Program-made: the position numbers and the translations under genes
Notes under the pieces: model-generated
What the model saw: the letters and a program-made list of their open reading frames with translations, nothing else
What the model was told of the DNA's origin: nothing
Database searches by the model: none
Shown: piece by piece, positions 4,976-5,560 of the stretch
Numbering within the stretch: position 1 is the stretch's first letter
Layout of the letters: every line of letters starts with the position of its first letter
Assembly: GCA_018715105.1 (NCBI GenBank)
Contig: DVMG01000225.1
Span: 1-5,560, forward strand
Direction: 5' to 3'
DNA from: Candidatus Ventricola intestinavium
Lineage (GTDB): Bacteria; Bacillota; Clostridia; Christensenellales; Aristaeellaceae
Length of the DNA stretch: 5,560 nt

Positions 4976-5560
4976 TCACGGCTCGCCTGGGCCGGATGTT
5001 TCCGTCCGCGCCCCGGCATCCCTGCCGGGTGCGGGCCTTTGCTGCGCCGCCGGCATGAATCGAACCTGTCCGTTTTCATACCGGATAACGCCGGTCGAGC
5101 CGCGCACTTCTCCTTTTTCCATGCAAAGCCGAAGCAGCTTTTGCGTGAATACCGGTCCTCCGGAGCGGGTGAGCGCGTCTTTCCAGAGCGTAAACGTGCA
5201 TCCCTCGCGAAAACGTGTGCAGTAAAACGCTTTGGTATTTTCTGCGATCTTTCCCTTTGCGCAAAGGGGGCAGGCCACACCCAGATCCTGCGGGCGCTTT
5301 CCCCTGCTCCGGCGCGTCTCCCTTTCAAAGGGCACGTCCGGCGCGGCATCCGCCTGCGCGACCAGAAACGCCGCAAGGCGCGCGATCCCCTCGCGGAAGC
5401 GGGTTTCCCCGCCCTCTCCGCGCGCAATCCGGGCAAGCGCGCGCTCCCAGCGGCCCGTCGTCTCCGGCGAGGCGATCTCCGGGGGCACCGTTTCCATCAG
5501 CTGTACCCCCTTGGGGGTGGCCACCAGATTCTTGCCGCTTCGGCGGACATAGCCCACCTC
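4976..5560 (-). CDS. topB: DNA topoisomerase III, C-terminal part (5' end outside window)
   Basis: The last 194 residues of a type IA topoisomerase, which cuts one DNA strand and passes another to remove negative supercoils and resolve linked DNA. The frame is open to the right edge; the GTG at 5557 is an internal Val codon in EVGYVRRSGKNLVATPKGVQ, not a start. This stretch and PPEIASPETTGRWERALARI (26-45 of the visible part) plus the Ile/Phe-rich helix to about 69 match the end of the TopB core. A linker rich in charged residues follows, then a zinc-ribbon-like C-terminal repeat (about 95-165) with CPLC (Cys97, Cys100), YC (Cys114) and GC (Cys121) followed by TFTLWKDAL, as in Toprim C-terminal repeats. 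The catalytic Tyr and Toprim domain are outside the window. The last 25 residues are a Pro/Gly/Arg-rich tail with no clear fold. It appears to be the upstream gene of the operon, 45 nt before the membrane protein gene. Confidence 0.92.
   Translation of the reverse strand, partial: EVGYVRRSGKNLVATPKGVQLMETVPPEIASPETTGRWERALARIARGEGGETRFREGIARLAAFLVAQADAAPDVPFERETRRSRGKRPQDLGVACPLCAKGKIAENTKAFYCTRFREGCTFTLWKDALTRSGGPVFTQKLLRLCMEKGEVRGSTGVIRYENGQVRFMPAAQQRPAPGRDAGARTETSGPGEP

Noticed and set aside
5505..5518. Palindrome ACCCCCTTGGGGGT
   Set aside because: It lies inside the topB coding region and encodes conserved residues (TPKGV). The loop is only 2 nt and no U-tract follows, so a terminator or operator role is unlikely.
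5555..5557. GTG as a start for a 193-residue protein
   Set aside because: The sequence is an internal part of TopB, the frame stays open to the window edge, and a topoisomerase cannot begin there.
1..5560. Integrative or conjugative element suggested by TraX and topoisomerase III together
   Set aside because: No relaxase, coupling protein, type IV secretion, integrase or attachment repeats are visible. TraX-family and TopB proteins are also ordinary chromosomal genes in Firmicutes, and they lie in separate transcription units here.

Overview
The window looks like a stretch of chromosome from a fairly GC-rich Gram-positive bacterium, most likely an anaerobic member of the Clostridia. This is inferred from strong AGGAGG-type ribosome binding sites, a lipoprotein foldase of the PrsA type, TTG and GTG starts, a textbook sigma-A promoter, and protein families common in gut Firmicutes. 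I cannot name a genus. Every gene I can support lies on the minus strand, so the window reads biologically from right to left. No tRNA, rRNA, CRISPR array, insertion sequence or phage gene is visible.

Right part (5560 down to 2656): an apparent operon of four genes. It starts with the C-terminal end of DNA topoisomerase III (topB, its 5' part lies outside the window). A 45-nt gap follows, then a small protein with two membrane helices (TTG start), a small KdpD/UspA-type universal stress protein joined to it by an ATGA overlap, and a polytopic DUF6056-like membrane protein joined by a GTGA overlap. The overlaps point to translational coupling of the last three genes. No intrinsic terminator with a U-tract follows the membrane protein; only a short hairpin is visible.

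Middle (2548 down to 812): a separate transcription unit. A promoter with both hexamers at perfect consensus and a 17-bp spacer drives one gene, a secreted lipoprotein peptidyl-prolyl isomerase of the PrsA/SurA (parvulin) type. A strong rho-independent terminator ends it. The protein is unusual. Its parvulin domain appears to be split by a coiled-coil insertion of about 80 residues, an acidic low-complexity linker sits in the N-terminal half, and the first conserved active-site His appears replaced by Asn.

Left part (696 down to 1): most of a TraX-family multipass membrane protein, running off the left edge. Its upstream region holds a candidate extended -10 element and a 6-bp inverted repeat.

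Overall the window encodes mainly cell-envelope functions (foldase, TraX-like protein, GT-C-like membrane protein, membrane-linked stress protein) next to a housekeeping topoisomerase. I see no convincing new defence or mobile system. The points most worth a second look are the split-parvulin lipoprotein and the tightly coupled membrane-protein/Usp pair.
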